This document shows, piece by piece, positions 1 to 33,570 of a DNA stretch of 64,000 nucleotides. Under the pieces are notes generated by a model. The model made no database searches. It was given only the letters and a program-made list of their open reading frames with translations, and was not told the DNA's origin. The position numbers and the translations under genes were made by a program. Positions within the stretch are counted from its first letter, which is position 1; each line of letters starts with the position of its first letter. This DNA is from Hormiphora californensis (Eukaryota > Ctenophora > Tentaculata > Cydippida > Pleurobrachiidae). Location of the stretch: assembly GCA_020137815.1 (NCBI GenBank), contig CM035359.1, forward strand, positions 6,434,968 through 6,498,967, written 5' to 3'.

Positions 1-378
1 CCATGCTAGTGATATTAACATTTAACTGTTCATACCTGATCTTGATGATTTGATTCACTTGCATCGTCTCCCAGCTCCCTTGACTGGGTTAGAATAGCGG
101 GACCCTTAACGCTTCAGTTAATTCATCTTTAATTATGAGAAGATTTTCCCTGGTTCAGGTTGCGATAATCTGAAGAGAAGGGTGTTACTAAACGCTAGAA
201 TTTGGTAATTTATTGATCCGAAAGCATCCCAACACCTTAACATATTAGGTATCGCTTGTGCTTTCAAAACTTCGCAAACTTCAGTACTTTTAACTTTCTA
301 ATTTTGTTTTGTCTTATGGTTTTGTCTTTTGATTGACACCATTTAAAGCTACGTTTTCTGCTGGCCCAGTGCTGGGTT

Positions 379-565
379 TGAATCCTTATTTTGCCATTAT
401 CTTGCTTTCAAATGTTTTGGCGCTAAAAGCTATGTGTGTCCAAGTGTCAAATAACCACCTTTTGTCCCTCTTTTATCGCACTGTTAGGGTATTTGACCCT
501 TGAACACAGCTTTTACCGCAAAAGGATCTGAAAGCAAGATAATTGCAAAAGAAGGATTCATTTTC
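379..565. repeat. Imperfect inverted repeat
   Basis: GAATCCTTATTTTGCCATTA and ATCTTGCTTTCA on the left pair with TGAAAGCAAGAT and GCAAAAGAAGGATTC on the right, with ACAGCTTTTACCGC against GCGCTAAAAGCTATGT inside. Probably a decayed MITE. Confidence 0.6.
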
Positions 566-759
566 AGCAGAAAATGCAGCCTCAAAAGACTTCCATCAAG
601 ACTGAAACGTGGCAAGAACAGTTGGAAAAAGTTGTAAAGTAAAATTTGGAGAGTTTGAAAAGTTTCGAAAACGGGCGCGAGCCAAAAAAAATCTGTAGGT
701 ATTGGGATGCTTTTTGGGGTGGCGCGCGGTAGGGCTATTGTTGGTTGGGTTTGCCTTTA

Positions 760-911
760 ATGTCCATTTTTTTTCAACTGTTCACCCCCCAAAGTCGTGC
801 GCGGAATTGTTTTGCGCGTTTATCACATGTTAACGTGTAGCGCGCGCAGCGTAAATTAAAATATCGCACGCGCACGAGTTGAGGGGTGAACAGTTGAATA
901 AAAATGGACTT
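760..911. mobile_element. Small TA-target MITE, copy A
   Basis: Termini ATGTCCATTTTT and AAAAATGGACTT flanked by TA. The core GTGCGCGGAATTGTTTTGCGC and CACATGTTAACGTGT is shared with the element at 5000-5150. Confidence 0.75.
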
Positions 912-2584
912 TAGTGCATGGTGAAAGTACGATTAAAGTACATAATTTGATAATGCGCAAATAGATCTTTCAGGGAATCGGAATTCGGAGAACTGGTTCG
1001 GGATTTTCTTTCGGGCTCTCCTTTCGGCCCCGTAATCTCTTGGAATGCGCTGCAGCCCCCTCATGCGCGCACCCCCGCAACGAGGGGACTGGAGGGAATG
1101 CCGCGCGCGCGTTTGGCCTGAGCCCGGCTGGGTCGAAAATAACTTTGCGGTCGAAAAAACGGCGGTGCTTATAACTTTGGCCCCTGACGTCCGTTTTGCT
1201 TGATTCTTTCACTAGCTGTTAGATCTGACAATTATCTACCTTGCTGTTTTTGAGAGAAGTTAATTGGACTTGAGGAGGCTGAGCAATAGCCGTTCAAAGA
1301 TTGGTTGTTTTCAAAAAGTGACGTCACAGGTCCCTGCAGGGACACTTTGTTTCAAATTTGAATTAAAATCTCGAATTTTTTTATTTTACCGCACTCGATT
1401 TTGCGGAGTTTGGTTCATATCTCCTGTTCCTGATAAGATACAGACCTGAAACCGGTTGCATTTGAAAGCTGTTATCTTCCTCTTTCCAACGCTACCAAAA
1501 CGATTTCTGTACCTTATCTGGAACCGGAGATATGATTGATTATGTATTCCCCCCTAGCGCGGTATTCCCTCCAGGCCCCTTATATTATATTACTAGAAAG
1601 CCCATTGAGATCCCGCAACAGCCCCCCCCCCCCCACCCGTCCCCATGTATCTCTCCCCCTCTCACTCTTCGTCTATCCATGTCGGGGTAAAGAATACGGA
1701 GGTTGGTAGTGGTGATAAACATCAAGGGAAATCCCGCTGAATAACATGTAGAATCAGGTGATAAAGATCCGTAGAATTGTAGCTGTGTAGAGAATCAACG
1801 GGGTACGTGGTAGGTAGAAAGGCTTTGGCAATCATGGCGGCCCCAGCAGTAGATCCCAAAACACCAACAACAACAACCACAGGAACACGCAACAAACAAC
1901 CAATAACATGCACGTGCAGTATCCCCCCTCCAATACCCCTCCCAAGCCACCTCCTTGGCAACCCCCTCTATTTGCACGTGATGATAGGTCACCACCATCT
2001 TCACCACGACGTTCATTTGCTTATTATAATAGAGATAAGGGGCCTGCAACGTATGCCAACGTAACACAGTGGACCCACGCGGACAGGTTTTGAGCCCCGA
2101 AATTGCACGCGCAAATGAAAGTCCGCGCACACCATTTTTAAGAGTTTCAACTTTCCATCGCGCGTTCTGGGAATCTCTGTGAAATAACTTTGCGCATTTT
2201 CTCTCACAGTGTGTCCCAGCGTGTACAATCGCGAATCTTAAGTGGGTGTGAGCCACCCCGATACACTCTGATCTGTTTAGTGTGTTCCTAAATCGGATTA
2301 ATTTGCTTGAATATCGTTAGTATCAAGTTCAAATAAATTACACAGTTAACACAACATACAGTGCAGAAATTCCCATCTCGTGGGTCCTCCATTATAATTT
2401 GTTAACTCTAGCTCTCCCGTTTCTCCCACTTTCACTCCCCTCACTTTGGCTACAGATGCTGATTAACGTGTATAATTTAGCAATGATAATGTTACTCCTC
2501 GGTGTGTGAACTGTGACTGATAACGATTTCTGAAAGGGATCTCACAACTACAATTGCCGTTTCATCTCACTGATTTCTGATTTA

Positions 2585-3150
2585 CTGCTTACATGAGGAG
2601 GTAAGAGTTACTTGCAACAATAAGCAATTTGATTTATAGTTTTGCTGATCTCCCTGTTAAGTGGAAACCCACGGCTGTTCTAACTCACCTCTCCTCTCCC
2701 CAGATCTCCGCGATTGCATGGGGAAGATGTGCCTGAGCTGAGATGTCATTTGCGGTTAGGGTGCCTTGATGAGGAATCAAAACACACCCAGTTAGACAGA
2801 GTAAACAAGAGTTCTGATGACCGATAACTTTAAAAAAATGGTAGGTTAAGAGTAGTGAGTCTGTTTGAGTTAGTTATTTGTTTTTACTACATGAGAAAGT
2901 TAGAGTTACTTGCAAAAATTAGCCATTTGGTTTATGGTTTTGCTGATCTCCCTGTGTAAACCCACGGCCTCACTTCTAACTCACCCCTCCCCTCCCCAGG
3001 TGCTGATCCAATATTTTTACAGTATACTGTATAACTCCGCGATTGCATGGGGAAGATGTGCCTGAGCTGAGAATTGAGATGTGATTTGCGGGAAAGGAGT
3101 CTTGATGAGGAGTCAAACCACACCCAGTTCATTTTGGGACCTTCTGAGGG
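2585..3150 (+). repeat. Tandem duplication of about 290 bp
   Basis: The block 2585-2790 (TTGCTGATCTCCCTGTTAAG ... TCCGCGATTGCATGGGGAAG ... CACACCCAGTT) recurs diverged at 2878-3130. Each copy has a CCTCTCCCCAG-type acceptor-like stretch. The first copy keeps an open frame after it (LHGEDVPELR); the second is interrupted, so any exon here is doubtful. Confidence 0.6.
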
Positions 3151-3231
3151 ACTAAGCAAATGGTAGGTAATAAGTAGTGAGCGCGAGCCTGTTTGAGTTT
3201 TAATTCAAATCTGATAAATCGATATACTCTC

Positions 3232-3267
<36 letters not shown>

Positions 3268-3622
3268 TCACTACATACCCTGGATGATGATTATCCACAA
3301 TTCCACGTCTTTTCAATCCCCCAGGGAGTGATAAAGAGTGAATCGATTGGTTATTTCCTGGCACGAATCCAACAATACCTCCGTGGGCATGCCTGGCGAG
3401 AAACTGCGGTTCAGGCAACACATGGGCAACGAAATGGCACATAACGCCTTGCCAAGGTATAACATGATTCGATCTTTAAATGTAACCCCTCCCGGCCCTC
3501 TCCCCTTAGCACTGTAAACTCTCTGTCCCATGATACATGTCACCTTCAATATGTGTGCAATATGAAAGTGGTCCAACCTCCCATCTACCATTTGTTTACA
3601 AGCCCTCCCCTTCCAGGCGGCA

Positions 3623-3624
<2 letters not shown>

Positions 3625-3659
<35 letters not shown>

Positions 3660-3702
3660 GTCTCTCTCTCTGTCTCTCTCTCTGTCTCTCTCTCTCTCTC
3701 AA
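3625..3702. repeat. (CT)n array with TG interruptions
   Basis: CTCTCT with regular TGTCTCTC interruptions; a shorter CT tract lies at 3236-3262. Confidence 0.95.
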
Positions 3703-3719
3703 CTTACCCTTCTTTTCAG

Positions 3720-3790
3720 GTAACAGTAGGATATAGCTCCTTTGAAGTGAAACCCGCCATGATTAGTGGTGTCAGAGAGAAACACTATAC
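3720..3790 (+). CDS. Candidate orphan exon
   Basis: Flanked by CTTCTTTTCAG and GTGAGT, open in one frame (VTVGYSSFEVKPAMISGVRE...). No partner exon could be joined with confidence, and no family is recognised. It could be an exon of an undetected plus-strand gene or a chance ORF. Confidence 0.25.
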
Positions 3791-4999
3791 GTGAGTCGTG
3801 TTAACATATCATTATGTTACAATATCGTCGGACAATTCAAGGGACACATGCGTTTATTTACCGGAGTGAGTGTGTGTTTTCAAACTTGTTCTATAAAATG
3901 GGAACATCTGATTGAAGTTAAGGATGAATAACCAAACTTTGGTGTCTGTTGTACCTGTAGTGAGAAAATGAGTTCGTCCCGAGTTGCCTAAATGTTTCTT
4001 GTTACCCGAATATATAATGTAATCGATTTTGCTTTCTGTGAAAGAGTTTTAAATTAAACATATATTTCAGAGTTGTGTGTAACTTATTAGTAATCCTACT
4101 TATTACAACAATTGAACCCCACTGTTTCTATTTGTTTCCGGGCTGCTGATAGGGTTTTATTCTGGCCCGTGAAATTAGGCCAGGTGATGGAAGATGTGGA
4201 AAAATCTCCTCTTCGATTTCCGTGCATTTTAAAATCTCAAACATGACAAATCCTTGTGTTTTACCACGGCTCGTTGCCAGATGCACCACAAGCTCGAATG
4301 ATTATTCATATATTAATTTCAATTATTCGGTGCCTAATCACAAAATCTTCGGTGGGAAAATACTGGGATTGTCTCATTTCCACACTGAGTCCTGAGAGCT
4401 CTTAGATGGGGAAGTTCAACTCTCCGCACAAACACTAGCTGGATATGACCGCGCGAGCTGTACAAACGGAGTACAAACGTAAGTACTGTAAGCACTCGTT
4501 TAGAACGTTCTTTCCTTCCACGCGCAGCGTTCCCGCGAGACTCTGTGGGTTCACACCCATCACCGAGTTCACCATTGTTGCTTATATGAGAAAACTAGGG
4601 TAGGGCGGAGTAAGATTTTTTTTGGAGGTTAAAGGGGGACTTCCAACGCTTCTTTCAGTAGCCGCATGATACGCTACTCGATAGGCGTGTTGCTTTATTT
4701 TCCACAATGGTCAAAATCACTATTGTTGATCTACTGGGCTAAATAAGCACATTTACGCCTACCCAATCAAGCTGCATACACCTACAACGATTCCCTAACA
4801 GTCAAAAAAAACTTGGGGTTTCAAAGGTTTCTGGTTTTCCTGAAAAAGGCAAAAAACGACAGGTCATCGACCGCGCAAATGTCAGTCGCGCAAAGCCTTT
4901 GTCCCAAATCGCGCGTTTGGGTCCACTGTGCGTAATCTCCCGTGTACAAGACACCTCGAGAGATGTACAATTGAAGAAATTAGCCTCTTGCAAACTGTA

Positions 5000-5150
5000 A
5001 AGTCGGATTTTTTGAAGTTGTCACCCCCCTTTTCGTGCGCGGAATGTTTTTGCGCGTCACATCACATGTTAACGTGTGGTGTGCGCGTCAACATTGATAA
5101 ATTTCACATGCGCGGTCGTTTTGGGGTGACAACTTCAAAAAATCCGACTT
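5000..5150. mobile_element. Small TA-target MITE, copy B
   Basis: Perfect inverted ends AAGTCGGATTTTTTGAAGTT flanked by TA; same core as the copy at 760-911. A GGCGCC palindromic element follows almost immediately (5157). Confidence 0.85.
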
Positions 5151-5156
5151 TACCGC

Positions 5157-5227
5157 GGCGCCATACCCCAATTTTATTCTCAAATCTAAGCGCACAGGCC
5201 TCAGATGGGGTCGGCAGCGCCAGACAG
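5157..5227. repeat. GGCGCC palindromic element, copy 1
   Basis: GGCGCCATACCCC at one end and GGGGTCGGCAGCGCCAGACAG at the other, with CTCAGATGGGG inside. One of four related copies in the window. Confidence 0.7.
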
Positions 5228-5925
5228 CTTGCAAATGATTTCTCAGTCAAAAAAAGGTTGATTCCATATTTCCTAGATTCTTTGAACTTTGAACTTCAGT
5301 TTGTGTCACCGGTCACGCGGTTGAGATTTCAACAAACGCGACCAACTTCAGCATGTCTCCTTCCTTTCGAGTGGTAGTAGGCTGTAGGAGCGCTTAGATC
5401 AATTCCCGCCAAAAGTTGCCCGCCACCCTTTTTGTGCTTTGTCATAGCTCCTTCATTTCAACTCCAGAAAGTGACCTCCAAGTTATCGAAAGATGAGGGT
5501 CATTTTGTGACTTGCTGTAGAGCAAAGGAGTGACAGTGGCCTAAATTTCGGGTGGCGCACGACTTTTGCACGTGCATGCTCTAAGCGCTCCTACTATGGT
5601 GTAGATGAGGGCACTAAAATGTGTAGAATGACCAGCAGAACTATTGACTACAATATTGTGAATAACAGTTTTTATCCATACGGCTATGATAAAATTCAAA
5701 ATTAAACATATTCTTCTGGTATTTGCAATAAATAATTTTCATTTGTCAAATAAAAAAGGGAAATTTACACAACACAGTATATTCTCGAATTACAAAAATG
5801 TATAAAACAGACAAGGGGTTCCTCCTTCGGCATTAAATTGTGTTAGAATTTCGATTCAGTTCAAGTTGTTTCAAATATGTTATAGTTGATTTGTCACCAA
5901 GTACTGCTCACAAAAGAAGTAAAGG

Positions 5926-26548
<20,623 letters not shown>

Positions 26549-26860
26549 AATTAGATCTGTAAAACAGGAGTCAGAAGGAGTTGTCACGAAACAGCACAAA
26601 GTATAGAATTAGAAAAGAGGTATCACTGAGCAGTGAGCATTGAACAAAGTTGTGCTTTAAAACATAATAGAAAAGGCAATGTAGTGCCCTGTACTTGTGG
26701 AGACAGTAATCTGCTAAGATCTGCTACTAACTGATTTCTAAGAGTTTTTCTCTACCTTTCCCTACTTCCCCCTCTCCCTCTCTCTCTCTCTCTACCATCC
26801 CTCTTTCTAAACGAAATACTGATAGTGGTTGAAAGTACGACGTCCGTGTAATGAATCTTA

Positions 26861-27012
26861 GCATCATCCACTTTCCCTCTTTCTATCTCTCACTACCTTT
26901 CTATCTCTCACTGTCGCCTAAACTCTATCTCTCACTACCTTTCTATTTCTCACTGTCGCCTAAACTCTATCTCTCACTACCTTTCTATCTCTCTCTGTCG
27001 CCTAAACTCTAT
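26861..27012. repeat. 42-bp tandem repeat
   Basis: TCTATCTCTCACTACCTTTC followed by TATYTCTCACTGTCGCCTAAAC, about 3.5 units. The reading frame across it is a by-product. Confidence 0.85.
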
Positions 27013-28374
27013 CCATTATTAATCCACGTCATCCGTACTTGAGGTTTCACAGTTCACGTACGATACTAATACACATATACTAATACACCTGCTAAACTAA
27101 ACTCTAAAGTCTGGTTTAAGTGCCTGCAAATTTTCTCAAGAAAATGATGCCATGATGCTATCTCTATTTATATGTACAGAATTTGCACACTGTTTCGGAT
27201 TTGTGCAGAGAAAACTTTGCTATTTTCGGGTAACTGGAGTGTAACCTCAAGACGTGTACTTTAAAAGACACTATCCCCATTAGCATTATACTATTCTATC
27301 ATTATACTATCATTCTATCACTACACATGATTTAGCATACAACTTATAAAAAATTAGCCATATTATTGTTTGCAATGTTATATAGCTACATAACGACAGC
27401 TTCATAACTACATGATGATCCGAGACTGAGACTGATAGATAAAGAGAGACATAGACAGAGGGAGACAGAGATAGAGAGTAAAACGTTAACGAGTAGAAGA
27501 AGAAATGACAAGTAATATAGTTTGCAACATGCACGAAACCAAGAATTTCAGGGCTTTGAGAAACTCGACTGTAGTTACGCACCACGATACGGAAATTGCA
27601 GGCCCAAATTTATTAATCCACTCACTTCCTACTATAATAGAGGCATACAATTGGTATCCCGTATGTGCTGAATTGTAGAATGATATAAGCATGTAGTAAG
27701 TGTATAATTCTTGGAAGGCCGGAGACCTTGAGGAGAGCTGTAGGTCGTGGGTATCTTGCAATTTGTTGTCCTCTTCTTATTCTCTAATTCTTATTCTCTA
27801 ATTCTCCACTCTTTTTCTTCCGCTATTAAATGTCTCCATCTTTTTCTCCCACTGAATTCAAAACAAAAACGCAAAAAATGAGTCTCAATTATACAGCATC
27901 AAAACCACGAATGAATATATTAAATGTTTTGATACAGTTCATGTGGTACAATTCATATCACTTATCAGTCTGATCTTCAATTAATTTGAGGGTAATTTAT
28001 AGAACTGAGAAATGAATCATTAAGTGGATTTTAGTCATCAAATTAATTAAGTTCTACCTACAATAATTGATTGTCTCAGTTGTTTCGCATAAACTACCAC
28101 CACTAAATACAGGAACGAAGTGAAATGCCAAGAAAAGAAGACAAAATTAAAATAAGCTAAAACCAAAAGAAACTGGATTCCGGATGAGTTTTAATAGGAT
28201 AAAGTCAAGACAAAGAATCGAGGCACCACAAGATGCAGTGTGTAGCTATTGTTATAGACAGATTGATTAAATGGGTGTGTCATATTGTGTAATTTATTAT
28301 TATTTTCACAAGTCACTGGTCGTATTATTAGGATCAGATTCCCTAAAAAGTGAGAACTTTGTAACTTATTATAT

Positions 28375-28660
28375 AGGGTCACCACTCACCACACACCAAA
28401 GTTAAAATTAAAATTAAAATTTTGATTTTAAACCCGCACACACCAGCGGCCGTTAAAATTTCTCTCCCCATTCTAAAAGTAACAATCTCACGCACGATTT
28501 TGACGGTCGCGTTGGATGACAAAATTTTAACACGCCGTCAAAATCGCGCGCGAGATTGTTACTTTTAGAATGGGGGAGAGAAATTTTAACGGCCGCTGGT
28601 GTGTGCGGGTTTCAAATCAAAATTTTAATTTTAATTTTAACTTTGGTGTGTGGTGACCCT
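28375..28660. mobile_element. Foldback MITE (286 bp)
   Basis: Inverted arms of about 130 bp beginning AGGGTCACCAC, containing runs of TTAAAATTAAAATT and GCGGCCGTTAAAATTTC. The arms differ by a few bases. A target duplication is not clear. Confidence 0.8.
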
Positions 28661-28979
28661 TACTTCTTACCTTGTTCGGTTTCGGGTCCTCTCTTTCCGG
28701 ATATAGATGAGCAGTTAAAATCTGCGAAACGACCTAGAAATTAAATTAAATGAGTTTAAATTACACATGGAACTTGCACGAAATGAAAAATAAAATGAAA
28801 CGGAAAATAGATACGGCAAAAAAAACAAAATCGTGTCGGCAAAAAAAACTAGGCTTTAAACCAAACATGCTTGTCTACATCCTATACTTCCTTTTCTCAC
28901 CTATCTACCTCACACAATTAATTCGATTATCAGTCACTGGGTATGTGGTTCAACGGAAAAAGATGCACTTGATGGGAGA

Positions 28980-29006
28980 GTGAGAGAGAGGCAGAGAGAG
29001 AGAGAG

Positions 29007-29056
<50 letters not shown>
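28980..29056. repeat. (GA)n array
   Basis: GA run with two GGCAGAGA interruptions. Confidence 0.96.
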
Positions 29057-29060
<4 letters not shown>

Positions 29061-29770
29061 TAAGTTGTTGGACGAGAATGAGCGAGTGTGGCAGGTAGTA
29101 GGATGAAAGCTGTTCTCAGTTCTCCTCAAAGGATATATTTTGGGACATTTTTAATTGGACTCAATCAGTTGCCAGAGAGAGAAAGTTTAGGAGAAGAAGG
29201 TTCCTTTACAAAAAATGACTCACTTGTGTATAATCGTGGGAATTTTCTTGTTTCCGGTCCCGCTGCAAAAACATAACATAACAAGGCCAGGAAATACTAG
29301 GCCAGGAAGTATGCTGCACCTCTGACCTCTGCCCTCTGGGTTAGAGAAATCATGACCACAGTTCCACAGTCTACTACCGCATTGGGAAGACCTGAAGACC
29401 ATATGGGTCATTATGAGTCTAATCTAACGAATAACGTCTGTTGATATTTGGATGAGATGGATGAAACCAAACAGGTCTGTTGATATGTCCCGGGGCCTGG
29501 GTTTGAGATCTCAGATCTTGGTGTGCCAAAATGTGGGTGTCTGTCGCACAATTCCCCCTGATTGATTTGATCATGGGACGCGCGCTGTGACGAGATTGTT
29601 TAAAGTCAATTTGTCAGCATTTCAGTTTCCCACTTCCCGCAAAGTTTGGATTTGATCTGCGCGAGTGCGCCAACAAATTGACGTTCGGCGTCCGCTGTTT
29701 TGCGAAAAGTTGACGAGTTTTGTGACCGATTTGTTTGCGCAGTACCCTGTCAGAATTATATGACCCCAAA

Positions 29771-29893
29771 CTTTCTCCTCATAGGACTAGGAATGGATGG
29801 TGTACCATCCGACGACCTGGAAAAGTCACTTGCTAGGATTCAGGAATCTGCTGTGTTCTCTGGTCAAACCCGGCTCTTGAGAGCTGAGTCCTA
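29771..29893 (+). CDS. Candidate short ORF / 5' exon upstream of the membrane-protein gene
   Basis: CTCCTCATAG precedes GGACTAGG, and the open frame (MDGVPSDDLEKSLARIQESA...) ends in TAG directly before GTAGGTAGG. It may be a non-coding first exon with an upstream ORF for the gene starting at 33571 (which follows TTGTTCAG), or an unrelated exon. Confidence 0.22.
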
Positions 29894-30127
29894 GGTAGGT
29901 AGGTTTGCGAACACAATATATGTTTATTGCTTTTTAAACTTAAAGCCTCTTCTTCACTAATTGCCATCCACAGTAAATGTTCATGTACACTTTTACTTTC
30001 AATTACTTCTCCATTTCCTTACTCCGTCTCTCCTGTCTATCCATCCAACTACCATTTACCCAACTCAGTAATTTCATTCTCTGTTCCCTGTCCGTAGGCT
30101 CCCCGGTCACTGGGTAATTGCTCATTA

Positions 30128-30242
<115 letters not shown>

Positions 30243-30320
30243 ACATAACACGCCCAGTCCATATCCATGCATTTATAATTGTAGCTTCATATCATGTATT
30301 AGAAGTTGGTCAGTACCATT

Positions 30321-30411
30321 GCCGAGGGAGGAACAGCCGGCAGTCCCTGTTTTCTCAATCAGCAGCTATGATTGAGAAAACAGAGAGACTGCCGGATGTT
30401 CCTCCCTTGGC
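30321..30411. repeat. 91-nt imperfect hairpin (pre-miRNA-like or MITE)
   Basis: Left arm 30321-30361 and right arm 30369-30411 pair over about 40 bases with two mismatches and one small internal loop; 7-base terminal loop GCAGCTA. Arm text includes GAGGGAGGAACA, CCGGCAGTC and CTGTTTTCTCAATCA. Confidence 0.75.
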
Positions 30412-30859
30412 TTGCTTAGCCATGAATTAAACGATAATTGATGGTGGACATGAAGTCTACAGCAGCGAGATATAATTCTCAGGGATTATGAAGACACAGA
30501 GATTTTATTAGAGACCACTGGTCATTTGAGATTGTCGTCGTCTGTTCAGCTGTTCTATACCTATTTCATTTGCATTTTGAACCAGCGACACTGGTTTCAT
30601 ATATTCATCACTCAGGACTCATAATGAATCGTCCAGTTACTGCCCGGTCTTTATTCTCTCTCTCCCTCCCTCTCTCTCCCTCTCTCCCCTCCATCTCTCT
30701 CTCTCTATCTCTCTCTATCTTTCCGTAATGTGTGCACGATCTATGTATTCGACTGTATTCGTACACAGAGCTGCACAGTGTGAGACATGGCCGGTTAGAG
30801 ACGAGCGAGATCTAGCTGGCCAGTATATTGTGTGGGAGATGCTCTCTATCTCACTCTCC

Positions 30860-31007
<148 letters not shown>

Positions 31008-31327
31008 AGCTCCCAATGGGCCATCAACTATGTACAGCGTGCAGACAGCTACTGGATGCTGGGAGAAAGGGAGGGTATAGTCGATTATGTGTGCACTTGC
31101 TGCAAAAATAGGCTTCCTGCAGAGCTGCATCAGTCTAGCTTTCCTATTCAATTGTGATCACTAAAACAGTGTGCGTCTGTAAAACTCCTCAAGGCTGACT
31201 CGACTACTAATAGTATTCCTTCTATTCTAGATACGACCCTGTATTCAGTATTCTGAGGCGAATGAGGCATATTATAGCTCCACCAATTTTTTGTCTCCAT
31301 CTCCCTGACAGTGACGTGGCCTGCGAC

Positions 31328-32811
31328 GGCAATTTCTGATTTGCCGCATACGGCGTCTAGACGGCGTCGCAACGCCGTCTAGACGGCGTCTAGACGGTAT
31401 ACCGTCTGGACGGGTTTCGGTGAAATCAGCTAAAAACGGTACCGAAATTGCTTGAGACGGGTTATAGACGGTATCAGACGGTCTCTAGACGGGTTATAGA
31501 CGGTATCAGACGGTGTTGCGACGGTATCAGACGGTCTCTAGACGGTGTCTAGACGGTACCGTCCCGGCGTCTGGACGGCGTCTGGACGGTGTCTAGACGG
31601 TATCCGTCCGAAGTTGAGACGGCACGTCTGAAAATTGTACCAGACGTTGAGACGGACTTTTAGAACTCCGTCTGTATTTCAGACGGAGTTTTAAAAGTAC
31701 GTCTCAACGCAGTCTAAAGGAAAATCGATGAAAGTACCGTCTAGACAACGTCTCAACTGAAACCGGTCAACATACCGTCTAAACAACGTCTAGACAACGT
31801 CTAAACAGAATCTCGCGATTCAGTTTCAAATACCGTCTAGACAACTTCTCCAGCAATTTCGATAAGAATACCGTCTAAACAACCGTAAGTCTAGACAACG
31901 TTTCAAATAATGATGTCTAGACTCGACCGTTTTCGAAGACCATTCTGGATTACCCATGCCAGTTGGAATTAGTGGTAGATGTGTGCCTATTGAATGAAAA
32001 TTACACATGTGTTTAACCAGCACAGTCGTACCGCGATGCTCGGGGACGGGAAAGGGGTTATCCTCCCGGTAATTTTCGTACCCAACTTCTTACATTCAAC
32101 CAAACTGTTTTGGTATCTCCACATTCACTCTTACATCCAGCTATCGCGTTGTAATACAACTGTGAGATACTGTCTATGGCTGATACTATCAGTGATAGAT
32201 AGTGTCGGTTATGAGACGTTGTTTAGACGGTATCTGTATCGGATTCGCTTAAGACGTTGTTTAGACGGTATTCGTATCGAAATTGCTGGAGAAGTTGTCT
32301 AGACGGTATTTGAAACTGAATCGCGAGATTCTGTTTAGACGTTGTCTAGACGTTGTTTAGACGGTATGTTGACCGGTTTCAGTTGAGACGTTGTCTAGAC
32401 GGTACTTTCATCGATTTTCCTTTAGACTGCGTTGAGACGTACTTTTAAAACTCCGTCTGAAATACAGACGGAGTTCTAAAAGTCCGTCTCAACGTCTGGT
32501 ACAATTTTCAGACGTGCCGTCTCAACTTCGGACGGATACCGTCTAGAAACCGTCCAGACGCCGTCCAGACGCCGGGACGGTACCGTCTAGACACCGTCTA
32601 GAGACCGTCTGATACCGTCGCAACACCGTCTGATACCGTCTATAACCCGTCTAGAGACCGTCTGATACCGTCTATAAACCGTCTCAAGCAATTTCGGTAC
32701 CGTTTTTAGCTGATTTCACCGAAACCCGTCCAGACGGTATACCGTCTAGACGCCGTCTAGACGGCGTTGCGACGCCGTCTAGACGCCGTATGCGGCAAAT
32801 CAGAAATTGCC
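31328..32811. mobile_element. Mutator-like foldback element (1484 bp) with 9-bp target duplication
   Basis: Direct repeat GCCTGCGAC at 31319-31327 and 32812-32820. Termini GGCAATTTCTGATTTGCCGC and its reverse complement. The two arms (about 600 bp each) are near-perfect inverted copies built from tens of CCGTCTAGAC-type units, so the arms are themselves locally palindromic. The centre (about 31910-32210) is unique and contains a CGATGCTCGGGGA fragment related to other repeats here. The 9-bp duplication and long terminal repeats fit MULE elements; no transposase. Confidence 0.88.
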
Positions 32812-32899
32812 GCCTGCGACCATCAATATCGTGTTATCATTAACTTTCTAATTTGCACTAATATTGTAGAGCTTGGTAACTACAGACCAGCAGTGCCAT

Positions 32900-33062
<163 letters not shown>

Positions 33063-33246
33063 AAACTATACACACTCATTAACTACCACTACCACACATT
33101 TATTGCCAGGTCTGTTGTTTTTAAAATTTCCACTATTATTTGAAATTATGCTGGACAATGACTTTCCAATTGCTCCACCGGATTTTTGATTTTTCGACTA
33201 ATCCAGATTGACCTAAATGTCTAGACAATACAACAGAATCATACAG

Positions 33247-33266
33247 ACCCCCCCCCCCCCCCCCCC
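33247..33266. repeat. 20-base C homopolymer
   Basis: Uninterrupted C run; similar tracts occur at 1621-1635, 9121-9138 and 50985-51000 (G). Confidence 0.95.
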
Positions 33267-33570
33267 AACTAATCACCCACCTCTCCGCACAGCTGCAACA
33301 CATTCCTGGTCTCCTATGGAATGTGTACAAGATCTACTGCAGTGAATGGAATTCGGAATGATTGATCACGTGATATTCTTCTAACAGCACCACATACACT
33401 CAGACCTCCATCCCCCTTTTGGATTATTAATTTGTTCTGCACACCGTGCCTACCTGATCAGTTTTTCTACGTTTAAATTGTTTGAGCTGCTTCCTTTTTG
33501 AGGATCAGAAGTCTCAGTTTGAGAGAGGACTAGGAAACTATTATAGCCAGTGTGGTGATTGTTGTTCAGA

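Larger units (their letters stand above)
1..5925. other. Intergenic, no supported gene
   Basis: Contains two TA-target MITEs, a decayed inverted repeat, a 290-bp tandem duplication, CT tracts and one orphan exon candidate. GC-rich CGCGCG patches around 830-870, 1080-1110 and 2100-2170 are not obviously genic. Confidence 0.6.

Noticed and set aside
360-400. tRNA B-box-like GGGTTTGAATCC
   Set aside because: No A box or acceptor stem at the right distance; it lies within a decayed inverted repeat.
3325-3442. Plus-strand open stretch after CCCCCAG
   Set aside because: Ends at a stop without a usable donor and does not connect to the 3720 exon in phase.
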